A stretch of 48,498 bases of DNA, taken from contig QMSP01000011.1 in the NCBI GenBank assembly GCA_003650925.1, positions 1 through 48,498 of the forward strand. The letters are read 5' to 3'. Source of the DNA: Thermoprotei archaeon (GTDB lineage Archaea; Thermoproteota; Thermoprotei; QMSL01). Shown piece after piece: positions 7,095 through 16,340 of the stretch. Within the stretch, counting starts at the first letter, position 1. Every line of letters begins with the position of its first letter. Under the pieces are notes generated by a model. The model saw only the letters and a program-made list of their open reading frames with translations. It was not told the DNA's origin and searched no databases. Position numbers and translations under genes: made by a program.

Positions 7095-7210
7095 CACTCC
7101 TGCGTTCGCGATGTCTTTTTCTGAGAGCCGATTAATATCAGCTATGTTAAAGTTATAACTCACCTCCTAGAGGAATAAGCAGAAGTCGAGACCTTGGAGG
7201 GCATCTCATA

Positions 7211-8017
7211 ATGGAAGAGCTTAGAGTTTTCAAAATATTGAGACTAAGAGATGATAGTATTGAATTCATTGATGATGAGGTTGCTGTTGAGCAAGCCATT
7301 CACCTCCATGTTAACAAAGAGCACTTGACAACATTCCTAGCCACGCCTATGAAGCTGAAGGAGCTAGCTTATGGTCACCTAGCTAGTGAGGGCATTATAC
7401 GAAGGGCTAGTGATATAGAGAAGCTGACCATTAACAGATTTGTGCTGAATGTCCGAATACCAAGACACCTCATGACTAGAGTGCGCATCTACTCCATGGT
7501 GAGGATCAGATACTCGTCTTGTGGACAAGCTCCTGAGAACTACGTAAGGCTTCTAGATAGCCTGATGAAGCTGAGGATATCCTCGGAGACTAAATTCACT
7601 GTGAAGCACGTATTCAAGGCTATAAGGCTTCTGAACGAGAAGTCCGAAGTTTTCAGAAGGACTGGAGGAGTTCATGCAGCCCTCCTTATGGACTTGAACT
7701 ACAATATCATAGGATTCGCTGAGGATGTGGGAAGGCATAATGCTGTTGATAAAGCTGTAGGCGAAGCTCTGCTCAAGGGAGCTGATTTCAGCAAACTAAT
7801 TTTGGCCTGTACTGGAAGACTCTCCTCAGAGATGGTGCTGAAAGCCATTAGACTTAACATACCAGTCCTGGCATCAATAGCAGCACCTACGGATGCAGGA
7901 ATTTCTTTAGCAAGAAAGGCTGGACTAACTCTGATAGGCTTCGTGAGAGGCAGGAGGATGAACATATACAGCATGCCTGAAAGAGTCGTGATGAACTCAT
8001 GTCAGAGATATTCTTAA
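7211..8017 (+). CDS. fdhD: FdhD-type sulfurtransferase for molybdenum/tungsten enzymes
   Basis: FdhD passes sulfur to the metal of bis-pyranopterin (W or Mo) cofactors of formate dehydrogenase-like enzymes. The signatures are clear: TGGVHAA near residue 151, EDVGRHNAVDKAVG near 171, TGRLSSEM near 201, AAPTDAGISLA, then GFVRGRRMNIYSMPERV. Only one Cys (SSCG, residue 104) stands where bacterial FdhD has CxxC. No formate dehydrogenase is in the window; the natural client here would be FwdB, which shares the fold and cofactor. That pairing is inferred. Confidence 0.92.
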   Translation: MEELRVFKILRLRDDSIEFIDDEVAVEQAIHLHVNKEHLTTFLATPMKLKELAYGHLASEGIIRRASDIEKLTINRFVLNVRIPRHLMTRVRIYSMVRIRYSSCGQAPENYVRLLDSLMKLRISSETKFTVKHVFKAIRLLNEKSEVFRRTGGVHAALLMDLNYNIIGFAEDVGRHNAVDKAVGEALLKGADFSKLILACTGRLSSEMVLKAIRLNIPVLASIAAPTDAGISLARKAGLTLIGFVRGRRMNIYSMPERVVMNSCQRYS

Positions 8018-8021
8018 ATAT

Positions 8022-8993
8022 ATGACTCAAGATAGGCTTCTCAGCATGAGCAGTGGCAAGACAATCTCAGAGCTTATACCTCTAGCCTTATCCCTTGGTC
8101 CTGCTCTTGAAGTCTCAGGCTATCCTAAACCTGGCAATGTACATCGGCTAAGGGATCAGCCTGATAAGAGATTTGAGGACTTCCTTGCATCTTCTCACGC
8201 AATGCTCATAGCCATGATCAAGGCTTTTGATGATGGACTGCATCTGAGAGGAGGCATGGGGAGGCATGTATTCTCAGCCATCAAGTTGGCCAACACTTTA
8301 ACTGATGGTAGGAACACATGCCTGGGCACAGCAACATTACTCATTCCAATAGCGTACACAGCTGGAGTGCTTAGCAAGGAGGGAGACTTGCCAGAATGTG
8401 ATGACCTTGTCACTGAAACTACTAGAGTGCTCATGGATCATAGCACAGTAGATGATGCCATATGGTTTTACAGAGCGGTCAGGGAAGCAAATCCTAGATA
8501 TGTCAGAGACACTAGAAGCCCCATAGAGGGACTATTACCTGACATTTGGTCACCTAGCTTTGCTGAGGAGCTTAGGACGGGGAATATAAGGCTATGGGAT
8601 GTCCTCAAGAAATCATCGCTATGGGACTTAGTGTCTAGAGAGTGCGTAAGCGGCTATCCTGAATCTCTATGGGTCTCAAGAACTCTCAGTAAGTTGAGAG
8701 AGAAGGGATGGGACTGGAATGTGGCCGTGGTCTATACTTACCTAGGTCTTCTAGCGAAGAGAGAGGACTCCTTAGTATTTCGCAAGAATGGAGCAGAAGC
8801 AGCCAGACTAATACGTGACATGGCCTCTAAGGCTCTTGCTGATGACTGGGAGAAAGGAGTTCCTGCTAGCGTATGGTCGATGGATAGGTATCTTCAGGAG
8901 AAGGGCTGGAATCCAGGTGCCACAGCTGATATAATAGCGACTGGAATCTCACTCTATTATTATGAGAAGGTGGTCAAGTCTGGGAGTAGTTGA
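8022..8993 (+). CDS. CitG-like (triphosphoribosyl-dephospho-CoA synthase family) protein
   Basis: This 323-residue protein starts its domain with ALEVSGYPKPGNVHR and continues with FLASSHAM, a run characteristic of the CitG/MdcB family that joins ATP and dephospho-CoA. Archaea carrying it usually lack citrate lyase or malonate decarboxylase, so the true substrate is open. It begins 4 nt after fdhD and the next gene overlaps its 3' end by 32 nt, so the three are likely one transcript. Confidence 0.75.
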   Translation: MTQDRLLSMSSGKTISELIPLALSLGPALEVSGYPKPGNVHRLRDQPDKRFEDFLASSHAMLIAMIKAFDDGLHLRGGMGRHVFSAIKLANTLTDGRNTCLGTATLLIPIAYTAGVLSKEGDLPECDDLVTETTRVLMDHSTVDDAIWFYRAVREANPRYVRDTRSPIEGLLPDIWSPSFAEELRTGNIRLWDVLKKSSLWDLVSRECVSGYPESLWVSRTLSKLREKGWDWNVAVVYTYLGLLAKREDSLVFRKNGAEAARLIRDMASKALADDWEKGVPASVWSMDRYLQEKGWNPGATADIIATGISLYYYEKVVKSGSS

Positions 8994-10002
8994 GGTTTAC
9001 GGTATAATAGAGGGAGTATACTTCAAGCACGTAGATGGCGGTATATTTTACGCTAAAGGAGTTATTCATCCACCAGGAGGAGTTATAGGCTTTCCCAAAT
9101 ACATACCGTCACCAAGAGGATCAAGGGTAGCTCCAAGTGGCATATCCTACGTCAAGATAGAAGAGCTTAGATCACAGCTGAGGATATTGAAGGAAAGATA
9201 TCCTAGCTATCTTAGAGAGGATAAGTGCTTAGGGTGTCTAGTGCCAGTTGTTCCAACTAGTGACATAGACGAAATATACGATCCAGTAGTGGTAGTCAAT
9301 GAGATGAAAAGTAGAGCTAGACGTACTGTGGAACGTGTTGCTGTTGAGCTGGTCTCGCTCCTAGCAGAGCACATAGGATGGGATAAGGTTGGGCTTTCTG
9401 GCTCCTTGCTACTAGGACTTTATACACCAAGATCTGATATAGATGTGGTAGTATATGGGGGCCATTATAAGGCCTATGAAGTCTTGAAGGAGGCACGTGA
9501 TAAGAGGATATTGACTGGATATTCAGGGGATAAGTTAGCTCTGCTTTACAGAGCAAGATCAAAGGAGACTCCCATAGACCCCATAGCTTTCAAGCTACAT
9601 CAGCAACGCAAGCTACTTGAAGGGCTTATATCGGGCTTTGAGTACTTCATCAGGCTCATCGATCCTTCATCTGAGCCTCCATATTGCACATTTAAGACAA
9701 GGAAACATGGAACTGTGAAGGTGAGAGGTGAGGTTGTTGATGACTCGAGATCCATGATGACACCTTGTGTCTATGAGGTGTTCATAGATGAGGTCATCAT
9801 AGGGCCCAAGGAGGCATACGAGGTTTCAAAGCTCTATAGCCTCAGGGGCAGATTTTGTGAACTAGTTCAAGCTGATGAAAAATTTGAAGCAAGAGGCTCC
9901 TTGGAGAAAGTGGAGTACCATGATGGCTCCTGTGAGTACAGGATATATCTGGGCTATGAGGGAGATTATCTGATATCACTGGATCTTCTCAAGCGTAGAT
10001 GA
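8962..10002 (+). CDS. Predicted Pol-beta-superfamily nucleotidyltransferase
   Basis: A 346-residue protein whose centre has the nucleotidyltransferase signature GSLLLGLYTPRSDIDVVVYG: a GS motif followed by the metal-binding Asp-x-Asp. The first 130 residues hold a conserved beta-rich domain with HPP and KYIPSP. It is a paralogue of the protein encoded at 37183-38334. The family is widespread in archaea but its substrate is unknown to me. It meets the CofE-like gene tail to tail. Confidence 0.75.
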   Translation: MRRWSSLGVVEVYGIIEGVYFKHVDGGIFYAKGVIHPPGGVIGFPKYIPSPRGSRVAPSGISYVKIEELRSQLRILKERYPSYLREDKCLGCLVPVVPTSDIDEIYDPVVVVNEMKSRARRTVERVAVELVSLLAEHIGWDKVGLSGSLLLGLYTPRSDIDVVVYGGHYKAYEVLKEARDKRILTGYSGDKLALLYRARSKETPIDPIAFKLHQQRKLLEGLISGFEYFIRLIDPSSEPPYCTFKTRKHGTVKVRGEVVDDSRSMMTPCVYEVFIDEVIIGPKEAYEVSKLYSLRGRFCELVQADEKFEARGSLEKVEYHDGSCEYRIYLGYEGDYLISLDLLKRR

Positions 10003-10003
10003 T

Positions 10004-10912
10004 TTAGCATGACTTGGCTGTTGAGATTCCAGCCTTTTTTCTAAGCCTTCTTACTACAACTATAGGATAATGAGGTATGCTCTCTAACATCTCCCATGTG
10101 ACTCCATCCAGTGAAGTTCTAAATCGAGCTGCCATCTCCCATACATCTCTACCAGCGCCATGCCCTCTTCGTCTTTCCGCAATACTTGCTATCTCAAGCG
10201 CTTCTTCAACTGTGAGGCTATCGTCAGAGATGGCTATAGGGGTCGGATTAGCCTTGAGTCGTAGCATGTTGCAGATGACGTAAGTTATGAAACCTCCTAG
10301 AGACTTTATGCCTTTGAAGGATGTGGGCCTAGGCGATATATGGAGGCTTCTCCATGTATAGCATCTATCTGAGTCTACGATCATCACTATAACCCTCCTC
10401 CTGAGAGCCTTCTTTATAGCCTCCGCTATCCTTTTCGCCTCTTCTTCAGGATTACGAAGAGGAAGACAAACATACGCGTATGGCACATTGGAAGCGTCAA
10501 TACCTCCTTCCGACCCAAAGCATAGAGCTTGCAGAGGACCTGCTGCCATCAACACTAGTTGCTTATGACGAGCACCAAGCTCTAGAGGATATCTCCTGAG
10601 GTTATGTATGGTCCTTGTGCTAAGCCTGCTCATAGGTCCTAGAATATATCCCCATATGATCCTCATCCATATCCTTGCTAGGAGTTTAGACATGAGGCTT
10701 GGTCTTATTTTGCTCTCATCCACTATGTTCCCCTTAGCAACAGAGATGGCCTTTTCAGACAGAACTACTACATCTCCATTCCTAACACCAGCTCTCTTAA
10801 GGGCTTTAATTATGGCCTTGATGTAATCTGAGCCAGGCCTCCAATATCGAGTCCTTATGACCCTTACAAGATACTTAGGCCTACTATTCCTCCTCTTGCT
10901 CATGTAGTACAT
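10004..10912 (-). CDS. CofE-like (F420-0:glutamate ligase family) paralogue
   Basis: A 302-residue protein sharing with CofE the segments NGDVVVLSEKAISVAKGNIVD, GGIDASNVP, an arginine-rich RRRVIVMIVDSD region and an acidic SDDSLTVEEALEIAS. It has an inserted central region and a basic N-terminus. A normal CofE is encoded at 39405-40172, so this copy probably ligates glutamate or another amino acid to a different acceptor. It lies 8 nt before the DUF166 gene on the same strand. Confidence 0.75.
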   Translation of the reverse strand: MYYMSKRRNSRPKYLVRVIRTRYWRPGSDYIKAIIKALKRAGVRNGDVVVLSEKAISVAKGNIVDESKIRPSLMSKLLARIWMRIIWGYILGPMSRLSTRTIHNLRRYPLELGARHKQLVLMAAGPLQALCFGSEGGIDASNVPYAYVCLPLRNPEEEAKRIAEAIKKALRRRVIVMIVDSDRCYTWRSLHISPRPTSFKGIKSLGGFITYVICNMLRLKANPTPIAISDDSLTVEEALEIASIAERRRGHGAGRDVWEMAARFRTSLDGVTWEMLESIPHYPIVVVRRLRKKAGISTAKSC

Positions 10913-10920
10913 CCCTATGC

Positions 10921-11622
10921 CTAAGCTGTCCTCTGCCGCGCTCTTCTCAGGGCTCGATATACGGCTTTCTTAACCTCAAAGCCGGCTATGTGCATTGGAG
11001 TCTCATTTAGAAGAGGGTCATACTCCATAGATGCTAGGCAGGGATAGTAATGTAGTAAGAGGCCAGCCTGATCAAGAACATCTTTTACTTTAACACCTAC
11101 AAGCTTCTCTGCTATGAAGAATGCTGAGCCACAAGGAGCACTTCGCTTTACAGAAGCAGCCACTATAGTGTCATTACTTATTTCAAATTCGAACTCGGGC
11201 CTTCCAAAGAACTTGGTGAACTCATCAACAAAGGGGTCTCCTATGGGGTCAAGAGTACACAGGGGTCGAGCGAAGACGCACGATACCCCCGCTCTTCTGA
11301 GCTCTTCACTTATTTGAGTTTCCATGCCTGGCCCAGGGCTCCACTTAGGGTCATCTATCGCCACTATGGCTGATGAGGCGCCAGCTCTCTCAGCTATGGT
11401 TGGCAACAGGAGCGTAGCTGATGGTTCTTCACATAGTGATAGAAGGAGGTCACACTCAGTCAATCCTTCAATGTGAACTGATTCTGGCTCATCCAAGGCC
11501 TGTTCATAATCTACACTTGGAACTCGTATGGCATGAATAGACCAATGAGAAGGGCCCTTAGTCCTCAAGGTGTCGGCTATTCTATCACCATATCGACCTT
11601 GAGACAGAACTAAGATCTTCAA
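10921..11622 (-). CDS. DUF166 family protein
   Basis: This 233-residue protein matches DUF166, often mislabelled thymidylate synthase in methanogens. Signs are an N-terminal SQGRYGDRI, DPIGDPFVDEFTKFFGRPEFE in the middle, then KRSAPCGSAFF and HYYPCLASMEYDP. Conserved cysteines suggest metal or cofactor binding. The function is unknown. Its promoter region (CTTAAATC on the minus strand) lies in the gap before mvhA, and it is first in a pair with the CofE-like gene. Confidence 0.8.
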   Translation of the reverse strand: MKILVLSQGRYGDRIADTLRTKGPSHWSIHAIRVPSVDYEQALDEPESVHIEGLTECDLLLSLCEEPSATLLLPTIAERAGASSAIVAIDDPKWSPGPGMETQISEELRRAGVSCVFARPLCTLDPIGDPFVDEFTKFFGRPEFEFEISNDTIVAASVKRSAPCGSAFFIAEKLVGVKVKDVLDQAGLLLHYYPCLASMEYDPLLNETPMHIAGFEVKKAVYRALRRARQRTA

Positions 11623-11711
11623 TACAGACCCCCTGTCGGCTATGAGTCATAAAGATTTAAGGGGTTTGTAGACTATTAAGCTATTGGTATCCATGTAGGA
11701 GAGTGGTTATG

Positions 11712-13067
11712 CTAAGATGAGCCCTTGTCCATCAGCCTTAGCTTGACGAGATGAGTAGCGCATGATATGCATGGATCATAGGCTCTGATGATCATCTCCA
11801 GCCTATGCTCTATATCAGCTAATTTCTTACCCCTTAGAAGTAGCTCATTGGTTACCTGGAATAGCTCCTTTTCAAGCGAAGGGACATTCTGCTGAGTGGC
11901 CACTATGAGATTCACTTTTCTCAAGAGACCTCTATCGTCCACTTCATAGTGATGAATTAATACACCACGAGGTGCCTCTACCACTCCTACTCCAACTCCA
12001 GCTTTAGGCCTCACCTCAGCCCTGATGTCCTTGCTGAGTATTTCCTCATCTTCGAGAAGCTCCAATGCCCTTTCGACTGAGGCTATAAGTTCAATTGCTC
12101 TAGCCAAATTGTAAGCACCTACATTATGAGATATCCTTCCCATCATGCTCCTCAGTCTAGTCAGGTATTTGTCTGCAAGTGGAGTTCCCATTTTCTCCGC
12201 TAGGTTGACTCTAGCAAGTGCTCCTACTCTATATCGCTCATTATTAGCCCTGAGGAAGGGATATTTAACAAAGGAGTGAGGAGAAGTACGCTCGCCTATA
12301 TACTTCACGTATTCATTGCCATCAAAAACATCAACTATGTCCCCTCTAGGACTCATGACGTGCAGTCTAGCTTCATATGTTTCATGAACATTGCCTCGTA
12401 TAAGGCCCATGTAATACGTAGGATCTTCTGGATAAAGATTGAGAATGTCATGTTTTTCATAGAGGTCAAAGAGGAGGTCTACTAGCTCAACAGCGTTGTT
12501 CAGAGCTTCTCTTCCCATTTTTAGTAGCTCATCTCTAATATCAGCAGAAAGGGGCTTTGCTACTCCACCAGGCACTATGCCAGATGGATGGATGGGCCTA
12601 CCACCTATTGCCTTCGTTATCTCCTGCCCGAATTTTCGAATGAGTATAGCCTTCTTGCACAGATGGGGATATTTCTTGGCAAAACCTATAACTCCTCCGT
12701 ATTTGATCCCTTCAGGGCTTATGATATCAGGAAGTGCTAGAAAGGCTAAGTGCAGAGTGTGGCTTTGAATAAAGCCTCCTGCATGTATCAACCTCCTCAG
12801 CTTTACGGCAGCCTCAGGTGGATTAACATCCCATGCATTCTCTACAGCTTTAACGGCTGCTAGTCCATGCGCTACATAGCATATGCCACATATTCTCTCG
12901 GCTATTCTCACAGCTTCTTCAGCAGGTTTTCCTTCCATAAACTTCTCAAACAGTCTAGGCGGCTCTACAACGTTCACCTGAAGATCCTTAACCCTATTCT
13001 TCTCGATTAATATAGTGATAGCCATATGTCCTTCTATCCTTGTAACAGGCTCTATTCTCTCCATCAT
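11712..13067 (-). CDS. mvhA: [NiFe] hydrogenase large subunit, MvhA type
   Basis: The catalytic subunit of an F420-non-reducing group 3c hydrogenase. The N-terminal nickel motif RICGICYVAHG is at residues 58-68 (Cys60, Cys63) and the C-terminal one DPCISCATH at 431-439 (Cys433, Cys436). The twelve residues after that His should be removed by a maturation protease. It is the last gene of a five-gene operon and overlaps mvhG by 4 nt. H2 oxidised here should feed electrons through MvhG and MvhD to HdrA. Confidence 0.95.
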   Translation of the reverse strand: MMERIEPVTRIEGHMAITILIEKNRVKDLQVNVVEPPRLFEKFMEGKPAEEAVRIAERICGICYVAHGLAAVKAVENAWDVNPPEAAVKLRRLIHAGGFIQSHTLHLAFLALPDIISPEGIKYGGVIGFAKKYPHLCKKAILIRKFGQEITKAIGGRPIHPSGIVPGGVAKPLSADIRDELLKMGREALNNAVELVDLLFDLYEKHDILNLYPEDPTYYMGLIRGNVHETYEARLHVMSPRGDIVDVFDGNEYVKYIGERTSPHSFVKYPFLRANNERYRVGALARVNLAEKMGTPLADKYLTRLRSMMGRISHNVGAYNLARAIELIASVERALELLEDEEILSKDIRAEVRPKAGVGVGVVEAPRGVLIHHYEVDDRGLLRKVNLIVATQQNVPSLEKELFQVTNELLLRGKKLADIEHRLEMIIRAYDPCISCATHLVKLRLMDKGSS

Positions 13068-13942
13068 CTCCTCTCCCTCAACTTCTTTCTGAGCAGATCC
13101 TCAATGACAGAACTCGCAAAGGTGTATCTGTAGAAATACGCGCTATGCTGTTTAAGGCTGAAGTTCTCTATGTTCTTATAAGCTAGTGTGACCAAGGCAT
13201 CTAGGATGGAGATGCCTTGGTCGAGGGCCTTAGGAGCTGGACCGCTGCATCCATCACATGGGACACCTATTCGAGGACATTTAGCTCCACAACCAGCTCT
13301 AGTGACAGGGCCCATACAGAAATACCCCTGCTCTAATAAGCACCTATCAGGCTCAGGTGGTTCATAGATTTTTCTCAATCTCCTAGGCTTCTCCTTAGGA
13401 GGACCTAGTTCACATTCATCACATACAGTCTTAGACGGCTGTGAAGGAACCTCACCCTTTATAAGCGAGACTATGGCCTCCTTGATTTCCTCAGGCTCAG
13501 GAGGACAGCCAGGAATCTGCAGATCTACTTGAACAAATCTTGAGATGGGAGCTACTCTAATCACGCTTGGAACATTTTCATGTGGTATTACACCCTCCGT
13601 CGTGGTAGGAGTACCTCTATATACGTAGTCTAACGAGGCTCTGAGGTCATAGAGGTTTGAGAGACCAGGAATGCCACCAAAGCAAGCACAGGAGCCAAGG
13701 GCTACTAGGATCTTGGACTTACTCCTAGCCTCCTTGAGGAGCTCTATGTCATGAGTAGTTCTGACACCGCCCTCTATGAGCGCTATGTCTATATGCTCTG
13801 GAATCTCTCTTCTATCCACTAGCATGTATGAGTGGATGAGCTCCACTTGGCCTAAGAGGTGCAGAAGTTCCTCGTGTAGCTCTAGAAACGCTATGTGACA
13901 GCCACCATCAGACATTAGGCTGATGATAGCTAATCGCTTCAC
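13064..13942 (-). CDS. mvhG: [NiFe] hydrogenase small subunit, MvhG type
   Basis: A 292-residue iron-sulfur subunit that carries electrons from the nickel site. It has an N-terminal DGGCHIAF, the GSCACFGGIPGL segment near residue 110, PGCPPEPEEI near 170 and a C-terminal cysteine cluster (CLLEQGYFCMGP, then AGCGAKCPRIGVPCDGC) that binds the remaining clusters. There is no signal peptide, fitting a cytoplasmic enzyme. It is 4 nt from mvhD and overlaps mvhA. Confidence 0.94.
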   Translation of the reverse strand: MKRLAIISLMSDGGCHIAFLELHEELLHLLGQVELIHSYMLVDRREIPEHIDIALIEGGVRTTHDIELLKEARSKSKILVALGSCACFGGIPGLSNLYDLRASLDYVYRGTPTTTEGVIPHENVPSVIRVAPISRFVQVDLQIPGCPPEPEEIKEAIVSLIKGEVPSQPSKTVCDECELGPPKEKPRRLRKIYEPPEPDRCLLEQGYFCMGPVTRAGCGAKCPRIGVPCDGCSGPAPKALDQGISILDALVTLAYKNIENFSLKQHSAYFYRYTFASSVIEDLLRKKLRERR

Positions 13943-13946
13943 AGGT

Positions 13947-14372
13947 CTATCCCTCCCTAAGTCTTAGAGGATTTGGCCCCAGTCTTCTAATTCTCTCGGT
14001 AAATTCTCTTAAATAGTTGGCGAATTTGTCCAGATTACATGACCCCACGAAATACATTTCCAGTCTATCGCCGCCGAGACCTATAGCGTCTAGCATTTTC
14101 TTTAATTGTCTCACTCTACGCAAAGCTCTTAGATTTCCATCTACGTAGTGACAGCCACCTTCCAGGCAACCGCTGATTACCACTCCATCAGCTCCAAGTC
14201 TAAAGGCCTGTAGTATGTGAAGGGGGCTTACCCTGCCTGAACATGGGACTCTGATTATCCTAACGTTAGAAGGATATGATAACCTATTTATCCCAGCCAT
14301 GTCAGCAGCCCCATACGCAGCCCAGCGACAGCAGAATACGACTATTACTGGCTCAAATAGCTCATCCTTCAT
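13947..14372 (-). CDS. mvhD: MvhD, electron-transfer subunit between hydrogenase and HdrA
   Basis: A 141-residue protein with the MvhD (FlpD) pattern: VFCCRWAAYGAADMAG near the start, VPCSGRVSPLHILQAFRLGA, then SGCLEGGCHYVDGN. These cysteines hold a [2Fe-2S] cluster that hands electrons to HdrA. I use the ATG at 14372, which overlaps the hdrA stop as ATGA, instead of the longer frame from 14450. A second MvhD module is fused to the other HdrA of this operon. Confidence 0.93.
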   Translation of the reverse strand: MKDELFEPVIVVFCCRWAAYGAADMAGINRLSYPSNVRIIRVPCSGRVSPLHILQAFRLGADGVVISGCLEGGCHYVDGNLRALRRVRQLKKMLDAIGLGGDRLEMYFVGSCNLDKFANYLREFTERIRRLGPNPLRLREG

Positions 14373-16336
14373 GCTCCCAACACCCCTCTTATAGCGGCAT
14401 ATATTTGGTCGTCTTTGTAGTTCCTTAGCTGCATAGCTCCAGCCGGACATTCAGCAGCACAGATCCCGCAACCTTGACATGCCGCCTCTATTACTTGAGC
14501 TACTCCACGAGGCGTTATCTCAACGGCATCATAGGGGCATACCATGACGCATGTTGCACATCCTATACAATAGTTCTCATCGACAAAGGCCTTAGCCAGG
14601 TCTATTTTAATCACTCCCTTAGCAAGTAGAGCAGCCACTTTAGCAGCTACAGCGAGGGCTTGAGTCACGGTCTCAGATATGTCCTTTGGTCCTTGACAAG
14701 CACCACAGATGAAGATTCCATCAGTGTTAGTGTCTATGGGAGCTAGCTTTGGATGCACAGTCATAAAGAATCCATCAGGTGCAAGGTTCAGGCCTAGGAT
14801 CTCAGCTAACTTCTTAGCATCCTCTGAGGGTACGAATCCACATGATAGCACCACTAGATCTGCGATAAGCTCTTTTCTTTCTCCATATGACTCCAGCTCT
14901 ACTCTGAGCATTTTAGTCTCTGGGTCCTGGACAACATCAAGTACCTCCCCCTTAATGAATTTAACCCCGAGCTCTTCGCATTCAGTGTAATACTGCTCAT
15001 AGTCTTTTCCAGCAAGCCTAATGTCCTTGTACACTATAGCTATTTCAGCTTCTGGATACCTCTTCTTCAAGCTCCTAGCGTGCTTTAAGGCTATGGCACA
15101 ACACACCTTGGAGCAATAGGGATTGATCTTTGGGTCTCTCGAGCCAACGCATTGGATCATAACAATTCTTGAAGGACGCCTACCATCGCTTGGCCTGATG
15201 ACCTCTCCCTTGGTAGGACCACTGGGATCAAGCATTCTAGCAAGCGTCAGCTGAGTTATCACATCTGGATAGGTTCCATATCCGTACATGCCCTTGGGAT
15301 TGAACTCTTCAGCACCCGTAGCCACTATAATAGCTCCTACTTCCACCTCTACATCTTGAGGCTTTTCATTCAAGCTTATAGCATTGAAAGGACAAGCCTT
15401 TACGCAGGCTCCACACCTAGTACAGTGGTCTTCATCTACTACGTAAGTATGAGGCACTGCATAAGGCGAGGGCATATATATGGCCTTTCTGGTGCTCAAT
15501 CCAAGGTCGAATTCATTAGGCACTTCTACAGGACATACCTCTTCGCAGACCCCACATGCTACGCAATCTTTCTCATCAACATACCTAGGACCTCTTCTAA
15601 TAGTGACCTTGAAGTTACCTACATGACCTTCGACATGTTCAACTGTCGATCTAGTGAACACTTTTATTCTTGGATGGACCATCACCATCTGAGCATATTT
15701 GTATAGGCACTTGCGATGTCTCTCGAGTACATAGGGAGGCATACATACTCCACAATCTTCAGTTGGAAAAACTGTTCCCAGCTGTAGTACTCTGCCACCT
15801 AATGTTGCATTCTTCTCAACTAGATATACTTGAAAACCATACTCAGCAAGTTTGAGAGCAGCAGTAATACCAGCTATGCCACCGCCTATTATCAAAACTG
15901 ATGTTTTAACTGGCACTGATATCTCTCCTATTTCCTCAAGAGTAGCAACCTTTAATACGGCTGCTCTGACCAAGTACTTAGCTTTCTCAGTAGCTTTCTC
16001 AGGCTCATGAGAATGAGGCCAGGCACACTGTTCCCTTATATTAGCTATTTCAAGGAGGAATGGATTAAGTCCTGCCTCTTGTATTGCCCTCCTGAAAGTT
16101 AGTTCATGTAGTTTTGGAGAGCAAGCAGCGATTACTACACGGTTTATTCCATATCTTCTTATCGTCCTCTTGAGTACTTCCAATCCTTCTCTGGAGCAGA
16201 GGAATTCATGTTCAGTCACGTAGGCTACATTAGGTATTTTTCGTGCGTATTCACTCAGAGCCTTTACGTCTACTACTCCTGCTATATCGGTTCCACATCG
16301 GCATATGAAAACTCCAATTCTGAGGCTCTCCCCCAT
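14369..16336 (-). CDS. hdrA: HdrA, flavin subunit of heterodisulfide reductase-type complex
   Basis: This 655-residue protein has the HdrA layout. An N-terminal cysteine domain has CRCGTDIAG and NIREQCAW. A Rossmann FAD site has GGGIAG at 151-156. Inserted clusters are CVACGVCEEVCP and CTRCGACVKACP, and two C-terminal [4Fe-4S] motifs are CIGCATCVMVCP and CQGCGICAAECP. HdrA splits electrons from H2 between ferredoxin and a high-potential acceptor. No HdrB or HdrC is in the window, so the acceptor is unknown. It is the second gene of the operon, 4 nt after the HdrA-MvhD fusion. Confidence 0.95.
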   Translation of the reverse strand: MGESLRIGVFICRCGTDIAGVVDVKALSEYARKIPNVAYVTEHEFLCSREGLEVLKRTIRRYGINRVVIAACSPKLHELTFRRAIQEAGLNPFLLEIANIREQCAWPHSHEPEKATEKAKYLVRAAVLKVATLEEIGEISVPVKTSVLIIGGGIAGITAALKLAEYGFQVYLVEKNATLGGRVLQLGTVFPTEDCGVCMPPYVLERHRKCLYKYAQMVMVHPRIKVFTRSTVEHVEGHVGNFKVTIRRGPRYVDEKDCVACGVCEEVCPVEVPNEFDLGLSTRKAIYMPSPYAVPHTYVVDEDHCTRCGACVKACPFNAISLNEKPQDVEVEVGAIIVATGAEEFNPKGMYGYGTYPDVITQLTLARMLDPSGPTKGEVIRPSDGRRPSRIVMIQCVGSRDPKINPYCSKVCCAIALKHARSLKKRYPEAEIAIVYKDIRLAGKDYEQYYTECEELGVKFIKGEVLDVVQDPETKMLRVELESYGERKELIADLVVLSCGFVPSEDAKKLAEILGLNLAPDGFFMTVHPKLAPIDTNTDGIFICGACQGPKDISETVTQALAVAAKVAALLAKGVIKIDLAKAFVDENYCIGCATCVMVCPYDAVEITPRGVAQVIEAACQGCGICAAECPAGAMQLRNYKDDQIYAAIRGVLGA

Positions 16337-16340
16337 GATG

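Noticed and set aside
15356-15706. 116-codon plus-strand ORF
   Set aside because: It lies antisense to conserved ferredoxin motifs of HdrA; no independent support.
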